Positions 1 to 14,837 of a stretch of DNA of 64,000 bases are shown here, piece after piece (the first letter of the stretch is position 1; each line of letters begins with the position of its first letter). The DNA lies in NCBI GenBank assembly GCA_026413225.1, contig CM048552.1:136165053-136229052 (forward strand), in the 5' to 3' direction. The notes beneath the pieces were generated by a model. It was not told the DNA's origin and did no database searches. It saw nothing but the letters and a program-made list of their open reading frames with translations. The DNA comes from Otis tarda (taxonomy: Eukaryota > Chordata > Aves > Otidiformes > Otididae). Position numbers and translations under genes: made by a program.

Positions 1-3000
1 TATAAAATTTCCTGTAGGAGAGATAGGTCAAAAGGTCTAAAGAAGAGAAGAGAAAAAAATAGTGCACTATGTGGCAACAATCGAGTCTGATGACTTGTAA
101 CCATTTTTAGAAATGGGAGAATTAAGATCGCTGTGAGATTGTCTCTTTCTTGCAGGGCACTCATATTGATATAATTGGGAGGAAAAAGTGCCAGTAGATG
201 GCACTCTCCAATGAGCAGCATTATGCATGGCTTTCCAGGAACACCAGCAATTTTGCTGGGCGTTGCCAACAGCTGCCAGAATGTTGATCTCTGCAAGTCT
301 TGACTCTTTTATTCTCTAAAGGCATGATAAAGCAGGACTGGCTCTAACCAAGCAAAGAGAATAAGACCAATCTCACAGGCTGGGTGAAGTTCAATCTTTG
401 CCTTAAGATGACAAAAAGAAATGGCAGCATTTGCTGAACACCAGCGTGGCACGCTCTGCATTCAAGGCTGTATTGAGATTATCTAACTCAACTGCAACCA
501 GTGTAAACAATGGGTAAACATTGTGTCTTGTATAAACAGTGAAGTGAAGTACAATTAATTTATGGCTTTGCATATTCTAAACCAGAAGCAGACAAAAACC
601 AGAGGTAAACATATGCTGGAGGTGATTCCACTGCATTTTTAAGCCATTCAAATCTTATTTTTGAGGCAGAATCTCTTCCTGCTACATTGATCATTTCATA
701 GATGGAAAGTCCCCGTCTTACTCTGTTCTTGTCACAAATCATCATGGCAGCTTGAATTTTCACCTGTACTCTGTAAATACGGACTATAATTTTGATCCTT
801 AGCCGAGCATAACTGCTGTGTATGCAAGGACTTACTACAAGAGAGCCTGTTGCAGCTGTCCTGTCTTAAATCTAAATTGATGCTGAGCTTACAGTGAGTG
901 CACCTTAGAGTCTGACGTTCCCCTGCCATTCAATAATGGCTTGTGATGAGTGGCTGCCCAGTCAATAGTCATCACAGTCATAGATTTTGCAACGGTTACG
1001 TCGACTGCAAATAACCACCTTTGGGACAACCGCTGTTCCAGGAATGAGGAGCCTATAGCTTATGCAATGCCCATGACTTACTGCTGTTGGCAGCCACTTC
1101 CTTATTTATTTTTTGTGTTTTCACTGGACAACACAGAGATGCATGTTAACACGTTGACCAATAAGGGTGTTAAAAGGGTCTGCCTGGCATCCGTAAGACA
1201 GATCAATGACTCTCTTCAGTGTAAAAAGGACATGTTGTACTCAACGGAGGTCTTAAATTTCCACCATCCACCAGAAAAGGAACAAATCAAGCTAAATAAC
1301 AATGCTTTAGTTTTATACTTGGGATAATTAGTTTGGATTTTCCCTGGATTTACAGGGGAAATACGGGGTTGTGCCTGCTTTCTTTGAATAATTCCTGTTA
1401 ATTCCTTTCAAGGGCTCGCTAGAAATACAACAGTAATATTAAAAAATGTAAAAAAGGAAAGGTTGACAGGGATGAGAGTAAAAAAGCTGTTTTCTCTGAA
1501 GGTGTGTCACACTTGTGTTTACTGCCATGCTGTGACTTCCATTGTCAAGACTAGACTGATAATCCAGGGGAATGCTATCTCCTTATTAATTTAATACACA
1601 ATTATTTGCCTATTTAAAACTCAATACATCCAAATGCCTAAATAGTGCACTGATCTGAGCTACGTCTCTTTTTCTCAATCATAAACATACATTGTGTATA
1701 TTTAAGTTCTTTCTAAAAAGAAGGACCTTAATTTTCTTCAGGCTAAAGGAAAAACATGTTTCCCTTTTACCAGCATTATGTCCAGTCAAGGAGAGAAAGC
1801 TGTTACCAGAATTGGTTTTGTAACTGAAGTCTCAAAACCTACCATGCTGTGCAAATTATAAGGAGAAGAACTAGAAAAGCAAAAGATACAAATTAGTAGA
1901 CAAGTGAAACCCTGTATTATTTTCAGTCAGCACTTCTGAAATATCACTGTTCTCTATAACCTCTCTAAAGACTGCTAAAAAATGCCATAATCTCAGTCAA
2001 TTGCAGTTCATTGTAAAAGATTTTACAAAAAAAAAAAAAAGATGTGGAAGTCTAAAGCAGACATTTCATTATTTCTGTTTACATTCTAGTCCAGCAGAGT
2101 TCTACAAGTGCAGCTTAACACTTAGCATTTTCACTGTAAGAGTAAATAGAAGGTCTAACAGTGGTCTAACAGTGGGGGGAAAAAAAAAAATTAAAAAACC
2201 CTGAAATAGCCATTTTAGGGTACATTAAAGGAGGAAATACTGAAACCTTTGCTCAGCAAAGGCACTCCTGTTAAATGTTTGACTCTTAACTACCTGGAAA
2301 TACACAAATATGTGCACTGCATGTAAACTAATAAAAATAATGGGAAATTGATTGTTGCTACTTACGATAACTAGTTTGAAACATCTTAGGTCCTAAAATA
2401 TGGTATCAGCATTTGAATTAACTAATCAGTTATTAATTATTATTTATTAAGAGTGAGGGAGAGTGACATGTCATTTCATTGTACTTAACCTACTGTGACA
2501 CTTAGCTTCATTATAAAGAATTCCTCCAGATCTGACTAACACACACCTGGTTCCCCTCTCATTCACACCTAGTAAGGTGCTGGGAAATAACCGCTCTTCT
2601 AACAATGGTGTCCAAGAGATTCTTCCTTGGCCATTTTGATTTCTTAGAGAATAATGTGATCCACTGATCTGTCTGGGCTGAATTTCTACTAAAACATGCA
2701 CCAAAAAATCCATAGCCCATCTTTCTCTCTGCCATTTTTCCTCAAACTTGAAATTGTTCCACAATTTTTTTTTTTTAAAAGACAAATTTATTTAAGCTTT
2801 TAAATTTCTAAATGAAATGGTAAAAATCTAGGGAAAAGCTATTTTCATGTTTACCCAGCTACAATGGATTTCCTGAGCCTGGTGTAATATAGATTCAGCG
2901 CGAAACGGAGAGGAAAGACACTTTAGTGGATTTGATGGATTAACGATAGTCTTCTCAGGACAGACATCCATTTTCCCTGGCATCTACTACATCATTAGCC

Positions 3001-6000
3001 ATGACTGACAGGTTATGGGAGATGACAAACTAAAGGAGTTAACAGGAATACAGGGAATGCATTGCAGTGACTTAGGACTTTCCAAGGGATATACAGCGGG
3101 TTCACGATGGGAGATGGCATCAAGCTCCAGACTCCTCCCTTGTTAAGCAGGCATTAAAAGTTGGTCCTGGTGAGATTCCACATCTCAATGAAGCTGTGAA
3201 GAAACGGCACAGATTTAAGAGTGTGCAGTGAACAGCACACAGCTTCCTACTTGGAAAGGGGGTAACAGCTTCATTGCCCTTGGTGGGCATCCTTATCTTG
3301 CTCTCATTTAGAAAACAGCCAATTTAATCAGCATTTAAATAAACACAGTTATGCTTTAAGGGCAGAAGAAAACAAAGACATTTTTCAGCTGGATATAAGT
3401 CCTGTTTGTCTTAAGATACACGCGTAATCCTTACTGGTCAGACCAGTCTACAGTTTGTAAATTGCCAACAATGCAAGCAGCCAGCATGCTCTGTCCCCTA
3501 AAAATAGGGGACACCATTCCCTACTGGTGGCCATTTTGCCCTTGTCTCAGAAGTTCCCTTGGTACAACCTCTTGTTCTTACCTGAACATGGTATCCTGAG
3601 TCTGTAACAATCTCTGTGTAACACAGAGTGTTGCATCAGGTGAATTCAAGAATTAACTTGGTCACCACACAGGCATCATGCCTGTCCTCTGATTTCTGTG
3701 CTGGCTTGCCAGGAAAAAAAAAGGCTCAGATGCAAGATTTCTATCCTCACATACAAGGCTTGGATCTAAAATATCTCTAAGGTTCCTAATATTCTATCAT
3801 GAGGAATATAGCTATGTGTCTGCTCCTCAAATGTAGTAAAATTATCCATTGAAAAGATAAAGATACAGTAATTTTCTTGGGAGACAAGTAAAGGATTAAT
3901 CCAGAGCGTGAAACATACTCCTACAGATAACCACAAACTGCTTTCATTTCTAAATCATTCTTGCTTGGCCTTGCCTTCATTGACAGATGTACAGCAAATA
4001 CACTTTTATATATTAAATCTCCACAAAATATGTAGCTGGGAAGCAAGAGAAGAGGGAAAAAAAAACCTCCACTCAAGTTAGAATTTATATTAAACTATGT
4101 TAAATATTGAATTAGTGAATCACACTATTCAGGCCACTGTTTACAAGAAAGGAGGTAATTACGTAATACTTCTTTAAATATTATCTGTTCTTTTTATCTA
4201 TTAAATAAAAATATGCTGTTAATACAGCAGAAACAAATTGTGAAATAAGCATTTCATATTATAACTTTCATTAAAACAAAAATCAGTTTTGCTTAAAGGC
4301 TAATCAAAGCTGTCTGACAAGGATCATATATTTAAATATCAAGAGCTACAATAACAATTAAATAGGTTGTTACTGCCTTCTGTAAGATAAATTCTAATTC
4401 CATTAACTCACATCATCTCTTTTCCATTTTCTACTTGTCATATTTAAAAAAAAAAACCCTCTCAAAAATTGCTAGATATCTCAATTGTTCTAATGTCTTT
4501 ATATAATGACGCAATGCTGTACTGTAAATATAGCTCCTTTCTCCTCACACTTTTTCAAGTGTCTTCTTCCATGGTGGAGACCAAGTGAACTCAGTAATTT
4601 GTATCTGATTTTACATCCCCGTACAAACATATTCACACATGAATTGCTTTAAGCTGGAATCTGAATTACATAAAATCAGTCCTACTGAAGGGACAGCTAG
4701 AAAGTCTCAGAGCCAGGGCAGATTTACTTGTCTAGTCACGAGAACTGGCTTGCAGAGAGGCAGTTAATCTGATCCAGAGCATCTCTCTGAGGGTAAGTAG
4801 CAGGAGACATCACAAGGAAGTATAAAACACCTATCACCGAGAGTTTCATACCTGTCAGGGCACTTGGGCTCCCTGTTTTTGCCCTCAGGTGCCTCTGTTT
4901 TCTTCAGCCACGTCCCCCCAAGGATCCCAGATAGTATACATACCTCAATACTTTCTAAATTTTACTTCAAACCTCAAATCCTAGTCTTGGGTTTCCACTC
5001 TCGTGGCATAGCTGCCTTCACAGGCCTTACAAGTTAAATCTTTCCTCTCAAAACAGATGATCCCCACTTCTACCTAAGGGCTCTCTGAATTTGGGAATTA
5101 ACACACCCATTGTAAAATGCGGAAGCCCCTCTCTTTAGCCTGCAATTATTCACAAAGAGAACAGTTGCATAATTTGTAGGTGAGTTGGCTGCAACAAATA
5201 ATCCTACATGATGATCTTGGCAAAATGCTCTCCTTTTCTCTATTGCAACTTAAAATGAAAATACAGTCACTGCCTGTTTGATTGAACTTTCTACCAAAGT
5301 TTCTTTAACAAAGACCAGGATGCACCCAGGAGGTCAAGGAAACTGAAGTTTTCCATTTGCTGAGGTTCAAGTGGCATGTTCTCAGGAATTACTGTTACAC
5401 TGCCCTGACCCAGCTGTGCTAGCGTGTTCAGAAGTGAATCATTTCCCTTGGAGAGCCGGTAGGAATGTGAGGCTGGCAGAGTCACAGGTGTAATGATTAC
5501 AGACCCTTTTCTCTCCTTTGTATTTCTGTCTTCGGATGCTCAGCACTGGCCAGCCCTAGCATGTGAGATGGAGGGTTTGTGATGCTCTTCCTTTCCCCTG
5601 CTCCAAAAGGGGAGCAGCAAAGTGTAGTCAAATGGGTGCTTGTGAGCAATCGCATTGGAAGAGCACCCAATTGGCATACTGAGCAGCTGTCCTTAAGATA
5701 CCTCTCCTATCTGCCTCCACTCTCAGTGCACTGTGAGCCAGTTTGAAACATGCACGAGTTCGAAATGCAAATTGATGCACAAACGTTTGACTGTAGGCTC
5801 AAAAGATAGAAACATGTGATTTTTAGCTTTCACAGCTTTATACCAATTTCAGATGAAGCAGAGCTAAATGTCCTTAAAGGAGATGCAAAAGCTTTACATG
5901 ATTAGCATTGCTGTGTCCATAGTATGAATAAGCAAACAACGAAAAGGGAATTTCTAAAAATGAGTTCTTACACCAAAAGCCTGGGCTAAGATGTGCTCGA

Positions 6001-7499
6001 CTTTTTTTCAAAGGAATCAGTTTGTATTTCCATCTAAAATAAGTAGGCAGCGTTTTTAAATGTTCATCCTAAGTAAATAAAAAGTAAATTAAAAAATAAT
6101 AATAATCAGGAGTGGGACTCTAAACAGGGACATCCCAAATTCCAAGCCCTTTCTGAAAGTCCTGATACATCACTATTAAGAGATCATCCAGAAAATCATG
6201 GCTAAACTGTGAGTAGATTCCTCATTCTTGCTGTAACCCCACCCACCTAGTAAAGCCAACTTTTAAAATAAAATCAAGGAATTACACATAAGCCACTTGC
6301 GATGACTTTAAAATCCAAAGAAAAACATGCATGTCCTCATTTTGCCCCAGGCAACACTGGCTTGCTGGTCTCCTTGCTGTTTTCTGTGCCAAGCCTCCGT
6401 AGTTCCCTCTGGAAGATGTGATTCAGGGTAAACAGGGCACATGTGAAAGAGGGGACACCTCTGCTGGAGTTTCGCAGACCAACCTCAACTGTATTTTACA
6501 AAATAGGGTAGCTTCTGTAGAGTCACCATAATATTATTTTCTGGAAATGAGAGTGTTCCATGTGTTTCAAATCAGATGAGGAAAAATAGTAGATAAATTT
6601 CTGTAGCAGAATGACAGCACAGAGGAAAGAAATCTATGGATTTCAGATTCGTTTATGTGACAGCTCGTGCTCAGGTTCTTAGAAGGCAAAATAGGGTTCA
6701 CTTGCATTTCCAGGTATCAGTGACATACAGAGAGTCCGTCTACGGGGGTTTTTCTCTAATGAATTTTTATAACAACTTAATGATTTCCTATTAGTTTACA
6801 TCTGTCACTAGTTGTTCTCGAATTTTGAGAAAAGGATAAGTATTGGTTAAGATGTTGGACAATAATCGAAAAATAACTAGGTCTTCAACCAGATCTGTGT
6901 CCAACAGTTCAGGCAGTAAAATAATCCTGATGTCGGTCTTACTGTCTCAACAGCTCTAATAGAATAATTTAGTCAACATAAATTAACATTTAAATAGCTT
7001 AAACTATGTAAACCTTAAGATGTACTGTAACTAAAGAGACTACTGTGATTTATATTAGGAATGATTAATCCTCTTTAAAATATAACAGTAAAAATGCATT
7101 TTAGAGAGGCTAATGAGAGAAGATAATACAGCAGAATTTTAGAGGATTAGCTAAATATACCTGATTTGTGTTCTGAAACAAATGAAATCAAAGTACCCAA
7201 AAGGTACTTTGCAGCTAACCACTGCAACTGATTTAACAGTTCATGAAAACAGTCTTAGCCTGTCTCTTGAAGATGTCTGAATCTGCAGAAGAGCATTTGC
7301 AGCTTCCATTTGCCTAAATCTGTTGCTATCCAAAATAACAACTTCTCTGTCTCCCTGAAATGAAAATGTAGTTCAATTGGTTGAAAATCCCATTGAGCTA
7401 AACACTGCCCTACATATCCTATCAGGCTGCATTCCCTTTGTTTTACATAACTTTGATTCAGGTATGTTCAGAAAGAATTGTAAGCATATACTAAAAAAA
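1..7499. other. Unique AT-rich noncoding sequence, no gene seen
   Basis: I see no exon with recognisable protein similarity, no RNA gene and no clear interspersed repeat. The longest open frame is 125 codons (950-1327, plus); its peptide has no family motif that I recognise. Small-scale structure includes an A-run near 2027-2040, an exact 11-bp tandem duplication at 2152-2173 and a very AT-rich stretch around 4080-4480. The stretch 6960-7160 is rich in TAAT cores and could be regulatory, but the sequence alone cannot show this. Confidence 0.65.
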
Positions 7500-7582
7500 A
7501 CTCCTTGACACTCTCAGACTTGGTGGGACTTGATGATCTTAAAGGTCTTTTCCAACCTAAATGATTCTACAATTCTATGACT
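7500..7582 (+). repeat. CR1 LINE 3' end, plus orientation
   Basis: The stretch carries the diagnostic avian CR1 3' signature: a segment reading GACTTGATGATCTTAAAGG, then a pyrimidine-rich TTTTCCAACCTAAATGATTC, ending in decayed copies of the ATTCTATG-type tail (CTACAATTCTATGA). Only about 80 bp of the 3' UTR remains, as is usual for CR1, which is mostly 5'-truncated on insertion. The left edge is diffuse, and I saw no clear target duplication, in keeping with the CR1 habit of making few or none. It contains no coding part. Confidence 0.9.
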
Positions 7583-10153
7583 TAGGGGTCTCAAAAAAAA
7601 TCATACCATTCAAGGACATACGGAAAAGCCGAAACGTGCACAGTTACTGAGATGCTGAGGAAATCAAAACTGCACACAACTAATAATATTGACTACCATT
7701 ATCAAAAGGGTGTTGCTTTCCAATTAGATAGGCAGCACCTTTCTCTAGCTCAGTTCCCTGCCCAGCTCTTCTGCTCTGGGTAGAGAGCTGTCCCTGCTGG
7801 GTGAGAGTGCCACTATGCACCGGGAGCGTGGCGTGGAGGAATAGTCTGTTGGGGTGGCTGGAAGGGAGGGCAAGATCCAAGGTCGATTTCCTGGGCAGTG
7901 AGAACCACAACTTTTTTAAGCTGATGTCTTCTTTCTTTTATATTGTGGAGACTGCAATCTGAGGCCTAAAAGACGAAATGTTTTGGTATCTAGGAAAGAA
8001 ACAAAATAACTGGCATTTGTTCTAGCTGGTGTTGAGCTGGGTTTTCATCAGTCATGGATCAGTGTACACTGGATTCTTCTAATGAAGCCCATTATTTCTG
8101 TTACTTGAACTTCGTGCAGTGCAGCATTCAGTGTCACACTGCTGAAAGCTTCACAGGATAACATTTCCTTTGGCTGCACACTGTGTCAATCATACACTTT
8201 TATATTCCTGTGAAATGCTTAATTTCGTTAACAAGGCATGTTTACTAAGCTTTTATGGGGAAATTAGCTGGGATTAAGTAGCTAGTGCTTACCACTTAGA
8301 CCAGAAACAGTGAAGATTTTATATCCGGAAGTAGGAACTGTATTATGAGAACATCTCCTTTAATTTACCTTCAGGAAAAAAAAAAACTGTGGAGAAGAGA
8401 CCTCAGCCTGAAAAGCAGTGAACATAAACTACAGCTAATTTCAGCATCTGGAGTGCTGGCCTGAAAGGCACTCACACCATCACCCTCCTCCTCCTCTGCA
8501 CCGCTCATGGTTACAGCTCTCAGCCACCAAAAGCAATATCTGCTTTTTAGATGACTGGATTAAGCAGAAACACTCCCACTCATCTTCATTTTATTTTTAT
8601 TTAGGTCACATTTTGGATCTAACTCCATGACATGGAGTCAGGTCAGAAAGATATGTGCAGTCATTCCTTCCAAAATTAAGATTTGTCTGGTTTTTCATTA
8701 AGGAGGTCACCAGGAGAGCCCTTTTGAGCTCAGTTAACACCAAAATATTACAGCCTAAATAGAATTTACTTAGACAGTGCTTCTCAAGAGGCCCCAGCTC
8801 CATGAGTAAAAGGATGCTAAATGTCAGTAAGAGCATGATCCATGTCCCAATACAAGCGCTCCAGCCTTTCGTGAATGCTTTCAGCTCTTACATAACATTA
8901 ATGATTTCATGCTGCATGAAAGTGCCTCTGCTAGGGGTTTAGGTCATCCCCTAGATCAGATTATTTACTCAGAAATCATTCTGTTTCTCTTATCCTTTTA
9001 CAAGCTGTTCCTGTTTGTTAGAAGGATCACACTGAGTGCCTTTATACTCCTAAATAAAACCAGGCCAGGGAGGAAGCTTGATTACTGATTGTCTATGCAG
9101 CTTAATTGTTCTCTGAGCCCCTGGGTCCAGTCTGGATTTCCCCACACAGCTGTCTGCAAGGCAGCTCTGATCTGTGGAAGGCTGCTGCTGCACAGCATGC
9201 ACATAAGCCCTGTCCCTGTCACTTGGACTGCGTTTGAAACCAAGTCCTCTTTTATTCGGCCACGCAGACGTAGCTCTGCAAAACAATGTGAGGTCTCTAA
9301 GCATGGCCTGTGCGTGTAGAAATCAAACCCAAGGCAGCTCATTCCTGAGGGCTGCTCTTTATGAATGCTGCTGCATCACAGTGCCTTGGTAGATGCTACC
9401 GTGCTCAGTTCACTTTTCTGTGTGCTTCTATTTCTTTTTTAAAAGTTGATCTGCATATTCACTTTCTTCCTATAGCAGGCAGGACATGGCAGTTTGACAC
9501 TTCTTCTCCTTTTCTGATACAGGGAAGACTACATTCTGGGAAATGGCTACTGTGTTATGTGACATAATTCCTTGATGACTTTCTGGACTGGAGGGTGGCA
9601 AAGGTATCATCTTTCCCAATCCCAATCCCAAAAAACAAACAAAACTATTCTGTAAGAGGTCAAAACAATTCTATAGAATGTCAAGGCACTCAGAGCAAAA
9701 AACTAAACTTCTTTTCTGGTGAAACTACCTACATACTATAATAAAGAACAGAACAGGAGATCCATTGATAGTTTTTGAGCATCAGTTAAGTGTCAGAATA
9801 GACTTTGTGAAGGAAGTCCTGTCTCACAAACTTCTGAAAGAGTCAGAAAGCACCCCAGTAGAGCTCACTAGGCTTTCAACCGCCTCCTGGCCATCTCTCT
9901 CATGAGCAGTTCGTAGAGAAACTAAGCAATTTTGGGATAAAAAGGTCTCCACATGACTGGGGAGAAGAAGACAATAAACTGGGACAAAAGTACAGCAGTA
10001 AAAGGACAGTTTTCACAGTATATTATGGAGCTCACTCTGACAGGGGGTGGCAGGGATTCCTGCTACAGATGGGTGAGTTATGGAAGAGACAGCTATTGAA
10101 TGTAACTGAATACAGGGCCACCACCTCTGCGCTCAGCCGCTGAGCTGTAAATT

Positions 10154-10200
10154 GTCGGCACCTAAGAGACAATTAGGTCGGCACCTAAGAGACAATTTAG
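10154..10200. repeat. 23-bp tandem duplication
   Basis: The unit GTCGGCACCTAAGAGACAAT plus a short tail occurs twice in a row, at 10154-10176 and 10177-10200. The copies differ only by one added T near the end. Near identity suggests a recent slippage or repair event. No protein or known repeat is involved. Confidence 0.95.
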
Positions 10201-10210
10201 ACAAATAAAT

Positions 10211-10248
10211 ACTCTTATTTTCTACTCTTATATTCTACTCTTATTTTT
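10211..10248. repeat. Three copies of a 13-bp unit
   Basis: ACTCTTATTTTCT-like units start at 10211, 10224 and 10237 with one or two differences among them. The array begins 10 bp after the 23-bp duplication just upstream, so this short region has expanded by two different units. Confidence 0.85.
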
Positions 10249-13200
10249 CTGTTTCTGGTCATTGTCAGAGAACATTTGGCAACAGCCGGTATCGCTATTC
10301 TTGCAGCCTTACATGAAGCTGACAAAGGCAAAAAGTAAATGTATGCAGGCACAAACAGTAACTCTACCAAAACTACAACCAAAAAATATAAACAAAAGAG
10401 AATAATGTACTGATTTAAGTATTGGGGCATACTAGCATCACCTACATTACCAAATTACACTCTTAAGGTAGAGAATGTGAAAATACTTCCTCATGAGAGT
10501 CCATTGAAGTAATTGGGATCCTTTCTACTGGACCTCAGTTGTTTTTGCATCAAACAAGGCAGCCTGTACAGAAGCATCCTCTTTAATATGTCTACATCCC
10601 AATCTGTGAAAATCTATCTCTGTTATACATACAGTCAGTAAAGAAATAATGTTTGTTTTTCAATTACAAACATATCATTTTAGTAGATCTTCCTTCCCAG
10701 GCCACAGTTTTTTTATATTTAAAGGTTTCAGATGTGATGTCTCTCATTTGTAAGCTTGCCTTCATAGTTTGCTGTCTAATTTAGTGAAATTCACAGGAAA
10801 AGTTCAATTTGTGAGCAATACTTTACATTTAAAGAAGGTGCTAGTAGAACAACCTGTAAACTACCTCTGAACCATGGTATTTTTTTCACCTTACTGCATT
10901 ATTCATGGTTGTCAACTATTTCAGAATTCACCGCCATCAGTTACTGCATGTGCTTTTTCAGATTATTCTGTACATATGGGTGAATTGACAGGCAGAAGTA
11001 TTTAGCATCTCTTCCTACTCTGAGTACCAATTAATGCAACCAGTTATCTGACCAAATCTGCTGGGAAAAAGCTATACCCAATCAAAAGCTACTTTTTGAA
11101 ATTACTCCTTTTGACTTATTTTGCGTATTATGATTAAAAACCTCTTACCTCCTGAATTTTTCTAGAAGAAAAATATTCCTTTGCCAGGAGGAGTCTGTAC
11201 CTCAGCTTATGGCAACAATAAATATTACAATAGGGTAATGTGCATGTTGCTATAGGAAAATGGGATTATATTAAAGGAGCAAAGGCCAGTGCTGGCTTTG
11301 GAATGGCCATGAACAGCTCGCCGTTCCCAAAGACCCCAGCCTCCTCTGAAATGAAGCAAGGTGACACTTCGACTTGGTTCAGTTTGCCGCTGGCACGGAG
11401 GGCCCTCCTCACCTCTCTTCTCACTAGTGTACAGATTCATGCAGTTATTTCTCTCCATATCTTCCCAATGGTATTCCTGACAGGAAAGAAACTGCCCATG
11501 GGTATGGGCATTTAAATCAGTTCAATATTCATACAGTTTCCCTTATTAGAAAGAAGTAATTTATTTATTTTCCTTTAGACCTATCTCCTTCTGACAATTG
11601 ATAAACCCAGATCCAAACAGTAGGGTAAGCCACAGTGATATTTTGTACCCTGCAGAGCTCTTTACAATGCTCACACAGGGTTAATTTATATATGTTAATG
11701 AGTATTCAAATTTGTTCCCGTAATTTATCAGAGGGAAGTGGCCATGCTCATTAAGCATGCTCATCAGTGCATAACAACCACTTAATGTAACACAAAATAC
11801 TCCCAGGAAACTTAGGTGACCATAAAAACATCATTGACTTTAGTCCCAGAAAATTTCAGGATCACTGCCTTGCCTTCCAGCTGTTCCCAACGCTCTATAA
11901 ATTACAAATCACCCTGAGAGAGGAAGAGTAAGTAATATTTACTGCAGCATACATTAGTAATTAGCACACACATTAAGAAAGATGGAGGAAAGTTGCAAGA
12001 AGGGAACAAATCGCTCACTGTCGTTCATAGACCCAAATGAGCCAAGATAAATCTTTTTGCCTTTTGGCGTGTGGCACTGTAACCTCTGCTCCCAGTACTA
12101 ACACCAGAGTGGTAGCAACCCCAGATATCAACCCCAGCAGAGCTGGCAACCACTGAAGAAGAAATCAGTATCACCGGATCTGCAAATATTCTAGACAACC
12201 CGTGTTTTATTTACCCGTAAGTATACTTTTGAAAGAAAGAAGGTCAAACGCTCTGGAGAGCTCTCCATGGGCCCATGTGATGGGCTGCCAGAGAGCCGCT
12301 CTCCTTTAGGAATGGATTGTAATCCAAGAGTAAGGAGGAGAGCAACCTCTCCTGCTGCTTACCCAGCTTGCTCGACTCCGAGGCTGCTAAAGCCTCTCTG
12401 AGGCTGGCATGCCAGAAATTAACAATTCAGAGCATTTTCCTGAAACTGCACATTTACTCATACAAGGGGGAAAAATCTGAATGCCTACATGAAATAGAAC
12501 CACCTGCCTCTCCTTCCAAATAATATTTTAAATGATAGCCTGTGATGAATAACCCCAGTGTAAGCAGTGTGTTATTTTGATGGTGAACAACAAGGGCCGT
12601 TTTCAAGAGCCTACTGCTGCTGGGAGAAAAGAAAATAAAAAAGTAAAAATAAATTTTACAGTAACAGAGTGAGTTATAACTCCTTTTCAGTCTGTAAATA
12701 TAGACATCTAGTGCTGATTCTCAATCAAAATATTCACCAAAAAGGCAAGTAGCATATCAATTATCACACTTTCAGTACTAGGAACAAAATTATAAGGCAA
12801 TATTAAGATATATATTCAAATGCAGAAAGCTGAAATAACACAATGTTAAGGATCCCCCAGTGAATATAAAGCAGTCCTCACACCAATACAGAGCAACTTA
12901 ACATGGCTTTCACTTCAGAGCCATAAAGAACCTGTACAGAGCAGCTGTTGAGTGACTGATTTAATCCCCCTGGCAACAGGTTTTACAGGCATGCTTTTGA
13001 AGTTCTTGGACATTATTGCTATGGCCCAGAGTAAGTAAGGCAAAAAGAACAAAGAGAAATCAGTATGCTATTTTCTATGTACTGCGTTGGCTGAGCTTAA
13101 CCTATGCCTTCGCTGTGGCGATCTCCAGTGATTGCAGCAAAGCTGCTCCAGAACATGTTGGGAACTACAATACAGGAACTACATGAAACTTTTACAAAGA

Positions 13201-13729
13201 AATCCTGCACTATGCAAAAGCAGCTTTTGTTTCAGTTAAGAAAGAAAATTAAGCATTGTGTGAATGAACCACACAGTTGTTATTAGGATCTGATCTACTC
13301 CAGTTCTTAAAATCAGGAGCTGTTCACAGGAACGGCTCTGTTTGTTGTGCCCAGCAGGACATGGGTGGGAGTGACGATGTCCTGACTTCAGCCTTGCATA
13401 TGTCAGCACTTGTGGTTGCAAGAACTTGGCTTCCAAGCTACCAAATCATTTGATCACTGTGGAATTTACTCAGTTACTGTTATGGAATTGGAATGTAGTG
13501 GTATCAGTGCTACCTTTGTAAAGGGAACTCAAGTAGAGATGTAGGGAGGAGGTGAACATGCTACCAAATGGTAACAAATATGCCCAAGACAATTCAGAGC
13601 TTCTCTCCTGATTCTTGGCAGCGGCTTGAGAGAAGGGAGCAGCATCTGGGGGCAACAGGGGCGGTAGGAGGAAGGGCAGGATGCTGGTAGAGAGGATGAC
13701 CCTGACAACAAATATTTCACTTTAGCTGG

Positions 13730-13750
13730 AAAAAAAAAAAAAAAAAAAAA
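13730..13750. repeat. Poly(A) run, 21 bp
   Basis: An uninterrupted run of 21 A on the plus strand. There is no recognisable retroposed gene or CR1 sequence directly upstream, and CR1 does not end in poly(A), so I treat it as a mononucleotide microsatellite rather than a retrocopy tail. Confidence 0.9.
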
Positions 13751-14837
13751 GGGATTGGGTGCAGAGAAAGTAATTCTAACTCCCTTTTCTACTGATCTAT
13801 CTGAAATGTTTTGGAATGGAATCAGATAAAGCTACTCTTAGCCTCTTCTATTCAAACCATGGATTGAAAAAAAAAAAGAAAAGAAAAAAAAAGAAGGTCC
13901 CATGAGTAGTGAGGAAATGCAGCCTGGTTTCTTGTAGAACCATGACGTGTAGCTGATTGACTTTAGTGTCTAAACTTATGCTCTGATTTTAGTTTTCCCT
14001 GAGAGGATTGCCTATTTCCTACTAAAACAGAAAACAAAAATCAAAACCATAAACACAACAGGGTTTTTTGTTAGATGAGGGTATTCACAAGCTCTTTCTC
14101 CCCTTACAGGCCACTGATTATCACCAGCTGTGAGTCTTGTCCCTTTAGGAAGCTACAGCCAAAATTGCCCGGCAAGTTCAATAGTGGAAGGGGGAAGAAA
14201 AGCCAAAAACCCCAGCACACAAACATAGGCCATAGGATTTCCCAAGCCACCAGTCCTCTTCTAAGCACTTCACTCACCAGCTGACGATACCAGAACGAAA
14301 ACTGTCACCAGTAGGCCTACATGATCCTAAGGACCGGACGTGTAGAAGAAAGTGGGCACCGTCAGTCTCCATACTGACCAGTCAAAGGAGCATCTAGTCA
14401 CTTAGCAAGACCTGCTGAGTAGAGGTAACCATCCCTAAGTCAGCTAGCTAGGCTTACAGTTTTAACATGTGAAATCAGACAAAAAAATTACTTATATAGA
14501 CCTGTCTAGCCAGAGTAGACCCTTCCTCCATTTTTGCAGCTGCATCTCCTGAGCATGTTAGACACTTCAAGAGATTTGATGTATTTTCATAATCAAATGT
14601 TATAAATAAGTGGAGATCATCTGCTTGTGAGTGCCCACTTTTAACACTTGCAAACCTGCAATTGTGTTCAAAACTAGTATAACAATAGAATGTATGTCAC
14701 AATAGAAACATTATTTTTCTATTTATCTATGGGGAAAAAACCTGTTCCTGGTATAGCATTATCAGCAAATGTGATGTTTAAATGACCTTCATAGATTTGA
14801 GCCTCAATCTAACATTCTATAATTAATGTTACACTTC

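Larger units (their letters stand above)
7583..14837. other. Unique noncoding sequence with small tandem duplications
   Basis: No exon, RNA gene or larger mobile element is recognised. Local features are described separately at 10154-10200, 10211-10248 and 13730-13750. An A-rich purine tract lies at about 13869-13894. A near-duplicate CATGCTCAT segment with period about 15 sits at 11743-11766. Open frames reach only about 90 codons and have no recognised domains. Confidence 0.6.

Noticed and set aside
13730-13750. Poly(A) as the tail of a processed pseudogene
   Set aside because: The preceding sequence has no recognisable coding remnant or target duplication.
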